Assembly (NCBI GenBank): GCA_022575985.1
Contig: JAKSXM010000238.1
Coordinates: forward strand, 12,418,001 to 12,482,000
Origin: Anagrus nilaparvatae
Taxonomy: Eukaryota; Arthropoda; Insecta; Hymenoptera; Mymaridae
Reading direction: 5' to 3'
Length of the DNA stretch: 64,000 bases
Shown here: one piece after another, positions 38,042 through 52,400 of the stretch
Layout: every line of letters begins with the position of its first letter
How positions within the stretch are numbered: position 1 is the first letter of the stretch
Program-made: the position numbers and the translations under genes
The notes under the pieces: model-generated
The model's input: the letters and a program-made list of their open reading frames with translations, nothing else
Databases searched by the model: none
Told to the model about the DNA's origin: nothing

Positions 38042-40445
38042 ACATAAAAAAAATAAATAAAAATTTGAAAGTGAATATTTTTTAGTTAGAAATTAATAAA
38101 TAATTAAAGCAGTTGATAAAAATAGTACCAAATAAAAAAATAGCTAACGTTGTCAATTGTTTAAAAATAAATAGAAAAAAGTTTATTTTTTGCAAAAAAA
38201 AATTTTAATCAAAAATAACAAGAGCCAGTAAATGGATGTTATATACTGTAAAACAATGAATTATTAAGTTTTAAAAATTGTGTTACAATTTTTAAGTGTA
38301 AGCTTTCAATTTTTTTTTCAATAGTATAAAAAAATGTAACCTTATAGGATGCAATACTGTGATACGCGCTACTAAAGGCTCTTTAATAAGTAGTTCTCTC
38401 TCTAAAAAAAGTATTAATTTAAATTAATACATTCTTTTTTTGTATGTATGAGTTAATTAATATTTTTTGCTCCCTTTAAAATTATAAAATTAATATTTGC
38501 ATAATTAATATGCATAAAATTTTGACGTTTTCTATATTTTAATTAGAAAATAATTATTTTTATATTATCATGAATTGTTATCTAAGATCATGTCATTAGT
38601 TATTAGATATTTAAAATAAAAAACGAAATTCTGTACCTTTAAGGATTTAGATAAAGTTTGAAAATGGAAATTATTTTTTTTTATCATATAAAATTAAAAT
38701 ATAGAGTAAAATCAATAAAAATTCGATTTCATAAGAAGTCTCTTGCTTTATAGCGTCCTCATTTTCTTAAATGACTGTATAATTTATTTTATTTATTATC
38801 ATAATAATAAAAAATGTAAAGATAATTTTCTACATATATGGGTGATTTTTTTCCATTTAGCTTTCTCCTTTGCTTAAAAACTAAAGAGGCTATTTTTTTA
38901 GGTACACATAGTAGTATAAACAACTAACTAAAAATAAAAAAATAAGCAAATTAAAATAATTATTTTTTTAGATTTTGGATTAATTTGAAAACTATTTTTC
39001 CCCCCTGAATTAAAATGTACCAATTAATTTAAAAACTTTTTGATGCAATGCCAGAAAAAACAACCAGAAAATCTTTAGATAAATTATAACTACACCTACA
39101 TGGTCTCTTTTTCTTTATCTTAAGTATCTAAGAATTTTGGCAAGTTAAAAAAAAATTAATTTGTATTATTATATTAACCACCCATAAAAATAACCCCTTT
39201 TATTATTGAGCAAGGAACCATCCTTGAGTTTTAAAAAGAACTACCCATATATAAAAAAAAATATAACTCTAAAAAAATCATTCTTTCTCTTTTTTTCTCC
39301 TCTAAAAAATAATTTTATCTATTTATGCATATCTTAATGGCGTTAAAAAATATAATAAAAATCATGGTAAATCTTCAGATGATTAAAGATGCATTCGAAT
39401 GCATCATCACCATTGCGCAAAATTATGTGTGGGAATTATAAGATAGAGAAAAAAAAAATGAAATCAATGAACATTAGAGCAAGAGACAATAAAAAAATAA
39501 AAAATAAAAAAGGTCCTGTATAATAAAAAATTACAACAATATATTTATTATGCTAATTAAACGCACTTAATGTTAATTAAATGACCTTGTAACTAAAAAA
39601 ACTTTTGATTTTTTATTATATAATGTATTTATCATTTAAAATGCTCATAATATGAAATTTTTAAAAACTGTAAAAAAAAAATTAAGTGACAAAGTATGAG
39701 ATTTTTGTATGCATTAATTAATTAACAAAAAGAAGCATGTGCGTTGGCGTTGTTTTTTTTTGCAAATATTGTAATAAGAGGAGTGATAGACCATTTATAT
39801 TAAAGATTGTGTAGTTTGTAACTCTCTCACTTTTTTTTTGAGATTTGTATTTATATTTATGAGATAATTAATAATTTTGTAAATATTTTTAGACATTATT
39901 TGTTTAACATTTTAGTCAAAATATTGAATAAAATTAAAATTAAAAAAATAAAATTTATAGTATTATTTATACCCTATTTAAGAAATAAATAATTAAAAAA
40001 TAAATAATAATTGTTAAATTTTGCAATAAATAACAATAAAATTCTTGTTATTTAAGTATAATTAATAAATAGTTTTAATCGAAATGGCAACGAGTAATTA
40101 AAAAAACAACTCACGCATTTTATTTTTATAGAACATACACCACCCATAATAATTAAACTCCCTTAAAAAAATTTTTTATTAAGCAAGAAAATTTCGAAAT
40201 TAAAAAAAAAAAACATCAAGTAAAGACACAGAGATAGAGGAAAAAAAAATAAAGGATCGCCTTTCGCATATATTGCACCTTCAGAAACGAGAGGGAAAGG
40301 CCTGGTAGTAAGAAGCGAAGAATATCATAAAGTAGGGGAGACGATTCTGTTGAAGAGTTTTTTTAAAAGTTACAGGTGTCCAATACATTATTAAATTAAA
40401 GACCGTTCGACAGTGTAGTCTATAAAGAGTGTAAAAGTGAAAAAA
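38042..40445. other. Intergenic, no gene seen
   Basis: AT-rich spacer with several AATAAA hexamers just after the ACK stop (for example near 38053). I see no coding exon or RNA gene. The last ~150 bases are probably the 5' leader of the next gene. Confidence 0.45.
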
Positions 40446-40479
40446 ATGTGCTTTTAAATGTGATAAAAATTTTTGAAAA

Positions 40480-43400
40480 ATGACAACCAGAGGATCAATT
40501 TATTGGAACTCATTAGATTCATCAGGTAGTGATAATTCTTTATCTGGTGGTGATAGTGGTAGTAGAAATTACGTTGATCCTTGGGATTTAGAAAATTATG
40601 CTTATTTAAGAAAACACAAATACAGTATACCAGTACCAGCACCTGTTTATCAAACTACCAATCGAAAAAAAACAGGATACAGTAGTAAATTTTTTCAACA
40701 TCGACAATTTAATGATAATGAATCTATGTAAGTATTGTTTGTTTTTTTTTTAATTTTTTTGATATTTTATTATTGATAAAAAAACAGTTTCCTTTTTAAA
40801 ATTAATGTCATTTGGTTAAATTTACATTTTTATTCAAAAATCAATAAATTATTTGGCAACCATAAAATTTTCATGGTCTTCTTCGATTATAAATTTGAAT
40901 TTACTTAATTGACGTCACGTATACACGATTATAAATTTTTTTTCAAAAATTCTTCGTATAATAAGTGAAAGCTTATTTTTCGAATTTTTAATTGAAAAAA
41001 AAACGAGTTTATAATATTTTTTTAATCAAATTTAATGAAAGTTTTATTAGCATCTTTAATTACAAGATTCATGACTTGGTAGTATTTAAATAGACCATAA
41101 AAAAACCAAAAATTTTCTTAACAAAAATCACAAATTTTAGTGAAAGTATAAATTAATTTTAGATATGGAAGAAAAGAATCAAAATATAATGGATTAGCAT
41201 CAGTCGAAGATATTTATTTCAGACCTTCAACTTTAAGTAGAGGTTATTATAATAATAATAATAATTATAATAATTCATCTACACTACGTCGTCGTTCGAA
41301 TTTAATTTATAATCAACAGCCTGCAGATGATGAATTATCACATTATGATATTTATCCAAATATTTATCCTATTTATACACATCTCTCCGGTAAGTAACTT
41401 TTTTTAAATAAACAATTTTTTGGTATTAGAAAGTTGAGGTTTAATTTTATTTAAATTGTACTATTATTACGAATAATTTTTTTTTTGATTGTAAAAATAA
41501 TTACGTTTTGTTTGAAATAAATAAAAATAATTTTATGGTCTTTTACACTGTGGAAAATCTGATTTTTTACAGTGTATATAAATTGTTTTTATGTAATTGA
41601 ATTAAATGTAACGTACAAGTAGTTTTCACATTTTTTTAATTTCCTTTAAAAAAATATCGAAAGTATTTACGTTGATATAAAAATCAAGTTTTTTTTGACA
41701 TAATCTCAGGATAGAAATTTATAAAGTTCATTAATCCTCGCTATAAATTTTTTATCAAATTTATAGTATCTAAAAAAAACAATTATTATTTTTCACACAT
41801 ACTAAAGAGAAGAAAACTTATAATTAATTAAATTTTTTTAACGTGTGAAATATACCTACACATATAAATTTTAAAAAGATTGAATAGTATAAATAAACAT
41901 TTCGTCATTTTTACAACTTTGTGTTTTTATTCAAATCTTATTTTTCATATATAAAAAAGGAGACGACCACAAGTGTAAAGATAAATCAACGGTTTATTTT
42001 TTTATAATTTTAGAAAATCTTTGCAATTATTTTTTTTTTTTTGTAATTCTAAGTAATCAACTAAAATCACACAGAAATTGTTTATTTAATTTTATTTTGA
42101 TTCAAATTATATGAAAATAAGGTGAGGCTGTGGTATTTCAATCAGTAAATTATTTGGTAAAAAAATTTTTGATTGTAATTTGGAAAATTTTGTGTTTGTC
42201 CTGTTTCACAACATTAAATTTTTATAAAAATTAATTTAGGGCTTATTAAACAAAAACTAAGAATCACAAAATTTTAAATTTTGCAAAAATCAAATTTTTG
42301 GGCTTCTGTCATGTCTATATCTTTGCGAACTAGACATTTAACCCTTCGGACTAGGGGTGTTTGGTTACCCGAATTTTTGGGTAAACCCGAAAAACTTCAA
42401 TGATTCGAAGGTACAGTTTTGAATCGGAAAATTGCCTTGGTTAACGATTTTATAATTTTTTTAATTTTTGTTTTAAAAAAAATTAATTATCAAAAATCCT
42501 CGAATCCCTTAATTTTTTGTCTAGAAAACTAAAAAACATGGCTATCCAATGCAACATAATACCAATTCCAAGAATCAACCATCTCGGCCTCTCCTTACTC
42601 TCTACAATTCTTTTTCATTTTACTTTCAATACACATCAACCACTAATATTATGCACTTTCCTTCAAGGGCTCTCTTACATAAAATTAAAATTCAACTGCA
42701 TGCGTGGAAATATTAAATTATACATTCAAAATAATAAAAATAAAACGGATATATATTACTTACTACCTTATAAGAAGTAGACCATAGAAAATGTTCTAAT
42801 AAAAAAAAAAACTAGCTACGTTACGCTGTGTGGGTGCAGCATGAAAATTATATTCTTGAAAAATACAACAAAAAAAACATTATTATTAAATATATTATAA
42901 ATAATGATATAGGTACTTATTATTTTTAAAAGGCTTTTTTTTCAGAAATTTTCTAAAAATTCATAAATAATATATGAATTTTCTGTTAAATTACACATAC
43001 TTACAACTATAATTTGTTTATAAATATATTAGATTAAATATGTCGATTATATTTAAATAATTTTAAATAAATTTACTTACTTTCCCTCTTGATATAGAAA
43101 TTAAAAGTTTTTTTTTATTGATATTGATAAAATTAATATTTATAAGTAAATTAAATATTTTTTATAGTCATTGATTAATTGATATTTATTACAAGTATTT
43201 AATTCAACTTGTTTATATTCATTAGAAAAAAAAAACTTGTTTTTATTTATTTACAGAAGCTTTTTCATGTTCATACTACTTGATATGTTTGATAAGATCG
43301 TTTGTAAGAAAGAGCTTCATTTTTCTATAAAAAGATAAGAATTTATTGTTAATAAAACTCATTGGTGATGATTGTGATTTTATGAGTAAGAAATTTTTAT

Positions 43401-46400
43401 TTATACGCGTGGGAATTTAGAAAAATATTGATGTTATGTCGTTTTTTTAATTAGTTTTTATTACTTACTGAATTATTAATAAATGATTTTTAATTAAAAA
43501 TGACTTTCATCGGTTAATTGCAGTTTTTAATTAATATATCTGGTTTTTATTTTTAAAATTATAGCGCGAAAGAAATCAAATGAGAGAATCTTGAAAGTAG
43601 CGCGCGAAAACTATACTAATATACCAACTTCCGATTCCGGAAACGACAAATCAGTAGGTAGTTTTTTTGTTTTTTTAACAAAAGTTAAAGAAAGCCAAAG
43701 TATTTAACCTATAAAAAATATAAGAATAAACAAATTGTTTAAGTTCAAGTTTAAATTACAATATGTATATTATTAAAAAAATATAAAAAGCGTGAAAAAA
43801 AAATATAAAATACTATGTAAAAGAATGAGGTTATAATAACATTTGAGAATATTTGTGACATTTGTATAACGAGAAATTATTATTGTTTTTTTTTTTTAAT
43901 CTTCTTCTGTTTTTTATTTTATCGCGTGAGTAGTTATAAAATGTTTTGAGAAAAAATATTAAAAAGTTAGTTAAATAAAAACTGAGATCTCTTGATTATT
44001 TACATGGTAAATATAGAAATTATATGAGATATCTAAGAAAGTAGAACGTACTATATTTTATTTATATTTTTTGATTTATAAATATCAATAAGTTATTTAC
44101 TCTTTAAAAAAAGGAAAATTATTGGTAAGTGTATTAGAAAATTTTCTAACCTTATCTTATAAATATTTAAATTTGTTTTTACAAACAAGATTTAAATCGA
44201 TAGATTGTGCTGATTTATATATAAGCTGAAATATTTATTAGCGAAATATGGCTTATCAAAAAATCCAAGACGATGAATTATCTAAGATGAATGCTGAAAT
44301 AAGGGAAAAATTAATGGCTATATCGCTTGGAGTTACTCAAAATTCACAAGATGTTGAAATCCAGGATTACCAGGATCAAGTTGATCCTTTGTATACCCTA
44401 AAACTTATCATAGAAATGAAAAAAAATTGGTTGGAAGCCAATCCAACAAACAATCAATTCATTCAATTTAATTCAGGTCAAAAATTTTACTTTAATCAAA
44501 ATTTTGCTGAAGATTTAAAGTGGATGATTTTTATATTTATCAATAATGGATGCAATCTAGATAAAATTGCTAATAAAATTAGTGGTAAAGCAAGGAGTAT
44601 TTTAAATCAGTTGATTTCTGTTTACAAATTGCAATCGACAAAAAACAGTAATCAAGCAAAAGATGTGATCACATTAGATAGAGCTGCAGCATGTAATCCA
44701 ATGCTTGCAGTTGGACTATTCAACAGTGAATCGGCGAAACCAATAATAACAAAACTTGAAGGTATTCAAGGCATTATACCCAAAATAATGACTGCGCCAA
44801 ACTTACCAGCTTGTTTATGTAAAACAAAAACAAAACCTCATTTTTTGCTAGTAGCTATCAATAATGCAATAGATACTGTTCTTCACAAAAAGTATGAAAA
44901 CTGCACAAGTGCAGAAAGAATAGTCAAAAAATACAAAACAGATTATCTGTCTAACTTGATTCTTGAAGAAACTAGATTAGAGTTTTGTAAGAAATTAGGA
45001 ATATTGAATAAAGATGGATCTGATTTTAATACAGAAATTTTGCTTTACATAGGAAAAGTAAAAGATCACTACGATACTCTTGGCACTAAAGGTGTAATAC
45101 TTTGGAAACTTGCTTCAGAAATATAAATCTTAAGTTCTTGAGCATATCCCTTTTAAAAAATATTGCTTTATTTGATTTTTATTATTCTAAAACTTACTAC
45201 TTTTGATTTAAAAAAATATATATTAGCTTAAATTTATTATAATTAAAATTATTTCTAGAGTATATAAATGTAGCTCTACTAATTTTGACATCATTCTATG
45301 TATTATTATTTTGTGTGACAGTTGTCGCACCAAAAGTTTTTTAGTTTAATTGTTACAAGCGTCAATTTTAAAAAGTGTGCTTAATATTAAAAATATTTAG
45401 GTCGTATTATGATAAACATATTAATTAACGCTTTATAACTAATAATAAAAGAAATGTTTAAGTATTATATTTTATTATTTCTTCAAAGTCTATTTTTAAG
45501 TTTAAAATAGAAATTTAAAATGTTATTATTTAAGGACTAAAATATATTAACATAATTTATAACTCGTGTAAAAAAATTAGAAAAAATTATTTATATTCGA
45601 GGAAAAGATTTAAAAGGTAACAAAAAAAAAAATTCTCACCTTACATATATGGATTTAAGAAAAGTAAAATCTGATAACATAGAGAATTTCCATTTATTTA
45701 AATAAAATTTAAAACAAAGATATACATAACTCATTTTATCAATAAAAAAGAAGCAAAAAATATCTACTAAATGAGTTTTTTGTGTTAAAAATAAATTAAA
45801 ATTTCATTCGTACTTCCTTGATAATTCAATTCAAGTCACGAAAATTTAGTATACCGGAAATCTTATTCTACTAATTCATAAATTTTATTCTGTTATAATA
45901 AACAATATGTAATATCTATTGACACGCGATCGATATTAGAAATAATTTCTATCACTTTGTAAATTTTGTAAAATGATATTTAATTTCTTACTTCCTTCTG
46001 TATGTATGTATTTAAAACATGTTAAATATTAATTATAATAAATAAAAATTTGTTTATGTATGAATAAAAGAATTAATTTTTTTTGTTGTTTTTAAAAAAT
46101 ACAAAAAAAGTTTATAGTACTATCGTGAGTGATTGTAATTATAAAAGTTTTTTTGTAATAACTTTCTTTTATTTATACTTACTTTAGGTACTCTTCTTCA
46201 ATTTATAACATTTTTTTTTACAGTTATAATTTTAAATATTTTCATTGTTATACATACCTGAACAAAAAAAATGACTATAACCATTAATATAATTATTTGT
46301 ATTAAATTATGAGAGTAAAAAAAAATCTCAATAACAAGGCTAAACACAAAAGAATTTTAATTTTATTTATATCTCACGATTAAAACCAAAAAAATATTAC

Positions 46401-49400
46401 AAGTCATTAGATTCTATACTCTCTGTTATGGTAATATTCAAAAATTATAAATGAAAAAAAAAACCTCAAGAAAATTTTAATATTTTTCCCACAAAAAAAA
46501 AGTTACACAATAAAAAATAGGATAATTTATTTTTTGCAGTTATAAAAATTACACTATTTAGATTAAAAAAAGACATTATTTAAAATTACTGGGCTAATTA
46601 AAACTATTGGTTTTTTAAGTATATGTAAAACTGTTAAGTTTAAAGTCTAATTAAAATGATATTTTTCATGTATCGGTGTTTAAATATGACAAATGTTCAT
46701 TAATTATTTTTTACAAATTATTATGAAATACAGGAAGGAAATGTTACACTGTATACAAAGAGATGAAAATTTTAAACCTTTTTTTTATGTTTTATCTATG
46801 CTTGACTGAATTTTAAAATTTAATCTTTTTTATTGTTTATTCTATAAATAAATTTTATGAATTTCGTAATACGGCTTGTAAATAAATAAATTTACACTAT
46901 TTAAATAAGTTTTCTGTGACCTGTATTTATTTAATTTTTTATTTGTTATTACATTTGTTATAAAGTTATATAATATAAAATTTTTTATTATAATTGGTTA
47001 TTTTATAATATTTTTTATAATATTTATGGATTTACAATCATAATCGTACAATGTAATTGTACATTAGGAATACATTTAAAAATTTTATATTTTACATAAT
47101 AAAGTATTGTATGTACAAAATCAATATTTTCATTATTTATAATTTCATTTAATTTATAAAAACTGTTAAAAACAAAATGCTTTTTGGTAAAACATATTAA
47201 AAGTAAAAATCATTTGTTTTAAGTTAATAAATTATGGTAAAAACAGTAATAGGTGAATAAAATCAGATTTTAAATTCTTGTAATTTCAAGCTCATTACGT
47301 ATTTCATTCAACTTTTGTAGTTGAGCTCGTTTTTTTTCTTGCATGGAGTATTTTTTAATCAATTTAAGTTCAAAGTTTGAACCGCTTTTTTCTTGTGTTA
47401 CCTCAAGGGGTAGCGAAAAATTTCTTAAAATTGTAAAAATATGGCTTAAAACTTTACCATCGTTATTAATGTTTAAAGATTTTTGTGTTTCATTTTTAGA
47501 GTGTATAAATTCTTTTATTTTTTTACAATATTGACAGCTACAACCAATTGATTGCCTTAAAGACCAATTATCTAAATCAAACACTAATTGAGGCAACTGA
47601 TCATTTATTCTTTCTAGTAAAGTATACTTTAATTCTCTAAAATTTTTGAAATACTCAAAAGAAGCAATATTTCTAAAATTAAAAAAAATGTTAGCTAAAG
47701 AATTAATTGTATAAAATTCTTGATGTCTTAATAAATAATTAATAATTTTTTTCAGAAAATAGGTATTTTCTATTGTTACAATAAACGAAATCAACTGATT
47801 GAAACTTTTTATATTTTTAAAATCATTAACTGAACTTTCATTGAAATGTCTTGGCCCTGCATTAGTTTGCTTAATTTTGTTGTAAATAATTTTTAAAACA
47901 ATTTCAATAAATGTTTCATTGCTACCACTCACTTGTCTATAATAAAATAAATTTGTAATAATATTATCACAAATACTTGAATCAAAATAAAATTTTTTTT
48001 GACTGCATTCATTTATTAAATTTAATAACCATTCTGCACCATACAGATTTTCCAATTTTGGAATAAGTTCTACATTTTCAAAACTTAAGATTTCTGACAC
48101 ATTCATATTCTTTAAAAGAGAAAATGCTGCTTCCTCATTTTGTACATAAAGTGAAATCATAAAAAAATCTTTAATACACTCTTTACTACGAAATTTTTTA
48201 AACTGTTGAATCAAAATCTCTGAATTTTCATTAACTAATTCCAAAACTGCATCTTGATTTCCAGGCTCTTCTGATAAAGACAGAAATATTTCTATACAGT
48301 TTGAAAATTTTTCGGTTAAATTGTTTATACCGATAGATCTTGCACATAAAATAACTGCAGAAAATTTGTACAAACTTTTTAAAGATCCCATAGGTTTCTC
48401 ACTTTGACTCATATCCATCGAGTGATTTTGTTCTGATTGTCCCATTGGTTTATCAACATCTAATATAACTTGCTTGTAAGGCTTAAGATTATCAATTCCT
48501 TTTATCAAATCAACTTCGTCTTCATTTAGTTCACTGCGCTCATTTGCATAAATATGATTTCCAGCAGTATCTGTTATATATTCTAATTTTGTCCTCATGT
48601 AGTTTTTAAATATCTCAGGATCTAAAATTTTTAACTCCTCTACTTGTGGTCCAAAATCTTCATAATTATATATTTCTTTAGATGTTATGATTTCCACTAA
48701 AGCTAGGTAAATTTTACAATTTATCTCCTTGGCTACATTTTGAAGAATCTGAATTTTATTTTGATCAATTCTGTTAAGCATATTCCATTTTAAATTTTCT
48801 TTATTATACTGATAATCTAAATTATAAACTAATATTTTCCATGTGTTATTGTCCAAGAGTGAAAAATACTGTCCTAATAAAGTTTTTAAATCTGAACCAA
48901 CCGTATCGTTTTGAACGTTCTCAAGAACCTGAGCAATATTTTCGGTAATCTTTGCTATTTCAGACATATTTTATTGTTGCTAAATATTTTATTTTTTTTT
49001 AATTTTTAGAGATAAAAGTAAAATCATCGCAGGTTATCTTGGAGAATCATTTCACTTTTCTTTTCACTAAAATAATAATCGCACGTGATCAGTGTTCATT
49101 GGTCACATGATTCAACGAGCAGAAAAAAATAAATACGTCAAACTGATTGGTTTTAACGGCAGGTTCGACTCGGTAAATCGAACATAACCCCTAAAACCAA
49201 TTTGAGCAGTATATTTGCTCAAAAAATGATTTTAACGAAATTCTAAGAGAAGATACACCTCAATAATAAAAAAATGAATTAACTTACAAAATCTCAAGCT
49301 GCAAAATGCTTTATTTTTCGAAAAAGTTGCGTTTTTCATTAATTTACGAAAAAAGTGACTTTTGTTAAATAAAATGAAAATGTAATTTTTTTAGTTTATT

Positions 49401-52400
49401 TATGTTTGGATTATATAATAACTGTTTAAAAAACAAGATACTTTTTGACAAGATAAATAAAAATTTTGTTATTAATTTTATACATCAGACATTACATGCT
49501 TTAGATTAGACATTTATAGCTTATAAAATATGGGAAATAAAAATTAATTAAAATACGATTTTAAATTTTTGTTAGTTCAAGCTCATTCCTTATTTCTTTT
49601 AATTCTTGTAAATGAGCTCTTTTTTCCTCATTCATAGAATATTTTTTAGTCAATTTTATTTCAAAATTTAAACCATTTTTTCGTTGACTAATTTCAAGAG
49701 GTAATGAAAAATTTCTTATTATTTGTAAAATATGTCTTAACATTTTATGATCATTATTAATACTTAAAATTTTTTGCATTTCATTTTTAGAATGTATAAA
49801 TTCTTTTATTATTTTACATTGTTGACAGTTACAACCTATCGATTGTCTTAAAGACCAATCATCTAAATCTAATATTAATTGAGGTAATTGACTATTGATT
49901 CTATCCAATAAAATATATTTCAACTCTGTAAAATTTTTAAAGAACTCAATAGAACATACATTTTTATAATTAAATATAAGACTAGCTAAAGCGGTAACCG
50001 AAAAAAATTGTTGATAAAATAACAAATAATTTATAATTTTTTTCAAAACAAAAGTATTCTCTACTCCAACAACAAAAGAAATCAATGGTTCAAAACTTTT
50101 TATATTTCTAAAATCATATCTTGAATTTTCTTCAAGTGGTTTTACATTGTTGGCTTTTATTTTATAATAAATAATTTTTAAAATGCATTCTATAACAGAT
50201 AAATTACCATCTATTTGTCTATAATGCATCAAAAATGTAACAATGTTATCACATACAGCAAAATTAAAATTAAATTCTTTTTTGCTGGAATCATTGATAA
50301 ACTTCATTAACCAATCGCTACCATAAAGATTTTCCAGTTTTAAAATAAAATCAACATTTTCATACATCAAAATTTCAGTTACATCCAGACATTTTAATAA
50401 CAAAGTTGACACTTTTTCATTTTCTACGTAGATGGAAATCTTAAACAACTGTTCAATACATTCTTTACCTCCGCATTTTTCAAACTGCTTTTTAAAAATA
50501 TCTGAATTCTCCTTCGCTAATTCTAAAACAGCATCCTGGTTTCCAGATTTTTTCATTAAAGAATTAAGTAATTCAGCAAAATTTGAATATTTTTCTTCGG
50601 GCTTAGCATCTATAGATTTTTTCCATAAAGTAATCACTGAACATTTATACCATTTTTGTATAGAACTTATTTGTCCATCAACTCCAGTTTTGGGTTTTAT
50701 CTCATTTGGCTCAAGACTATCAATACCTTTGATAAAAGATATTTCTCCTTCATCAAATATACTATTTTCTGAAAAGACAGGGTTGTAGTCAGTATCTAAT
50801 GTATATTTTAATTTTATACTCAAATAATCTTTTGAGTAATCTTCATTATCTCTATCAGCATAATCTTTCAACCCCTCATTTTCTCTTAAACTCTTGTATT
50901 TTCGAGATTCTTCAATCTCCATTAAAGAAAATGAAATAAATAAATTAAGATCCCTTGCTATCTTTTGGAATGTTGTAACGTAAAATTGATCTTCTTCTTT
51001 AAGTTTGTTTTCAAAGCTTTCTTTATCATATTGATGTTTTAAAAAATAAACTAATTTATTTTTTTCATTATTCTGGAATGAAAAATATTGTTGAACAAAG
51101 TTTTTTAAATCTAGTTCAATTGCATTATTGTTGTCAACATTTTCAAGAAGCTTAGCAATATTTTGAATAATTTTCTTTGATATTTTAGTTGTTTTTTTTC
51201 TTCTATCTTTACTAGTTGGATCAACAGCTGAAGTCATTTTGTTCTCTTAATTTATGAAACCTATATAATTATTAAAAAAATTTAATTAATTCTTAATTTT
51301 TAAGGTCCTTGACTGTACCTATATCAATTGTTATTCTCAAACCTCTCCATAAATACATACGAATCTTTTTTAATTATCAGGAGGTCTACAGCTTGGCAGG
51401 TTTTTTTATTCACAAGAATATATTTTTAATTCTTTTATTATTTATTATTATTTTCAAACTTTTTGTTTCTCAAATAATTTTATTTCAATAAATACTTCAA
51501 AAAGATCTTTCTTTTGTTTCTTTTACATGCGAGGTTGCAATGCAGATAGCAGACAATGCAACCCGTCATGCTTGGTCAATTCAAAATTAAGCGCGGTTAC
51601 TTTGTGAATTTAAAAATTTTAATTAATTGATATAAAATTTTATCAAAAACTATTATAATAAACTATAAAAATATTAATAATTATAAATAAATTAAAAATA
51701 AATAAAATTTATAAACGAAGAAAAGCTTTGCGTATACATTACACCTACTCTTGCTTGTATCTTATTGAAAAAAAGTGTTAAAATAATAAAGATTTTTGTA
51801 TATATAAATTAAAAACCCAAAAATAAAAATAAGAATAGAGCTTTTAAAATAATTTTTAGAAATATTCATGCGAGATTTGAATTTTTTTAAATTTCAATTT
51901 TAAAACTAGAAAAAAAATTGTGTAGATTTTTAAATGGAAAAGGACAAATTAATTATATAATTCTTTTCTAATAAGATAAAAACTTGTAAATACATAAAAC
52001 AATATTTAATGCGATCAAATTATCATATAATCTTTATCATCTTAATAACTATAATCAATTACATTTATATTTATTACAAAAGATCAATTAATGACTCAAG
52101 TAGGTATACAAAAACAGTAATAGGTACATAAATACAAACATAAACCCCTTAAAAAATATCATCAATGAAAAATATTATTTTTCGCCTACACATTTTTCAT
52201 TTTATATTCTCTTTTCTAAAATCCACACCTAAAAGAATGACAATAGAAAAAAAAAACTATAAATAATAATAATAATGATTTTTAAATTATATTTTTTTTA
52301 AATTGCCTATTAAAGAGGAGTTAAACGTTTATTAAATAGTAGGTCGATGACGAGTTTAGTAAGGCAAGATATTGGCTTTATTGTTAATTACATTTTTTAT

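Noticed and set aside
42517..42780. 87-codon plus-strand ORF
   Set aside because: No coding character or splice support; lies in an intron next to a MITE fragment.
49160..49190. tRNA B-box-like GGTTCGACTCG
   Set aside because: No matching A-box or cloverleaf could be drawn around it.
51309..51491. 60-codon plus-strand ORF upstream of nested gene B
   Set aside because: Low-complexity Ile/Phe/Leu frame in AT-rich DNA with no start context or homologous copy near gene A.
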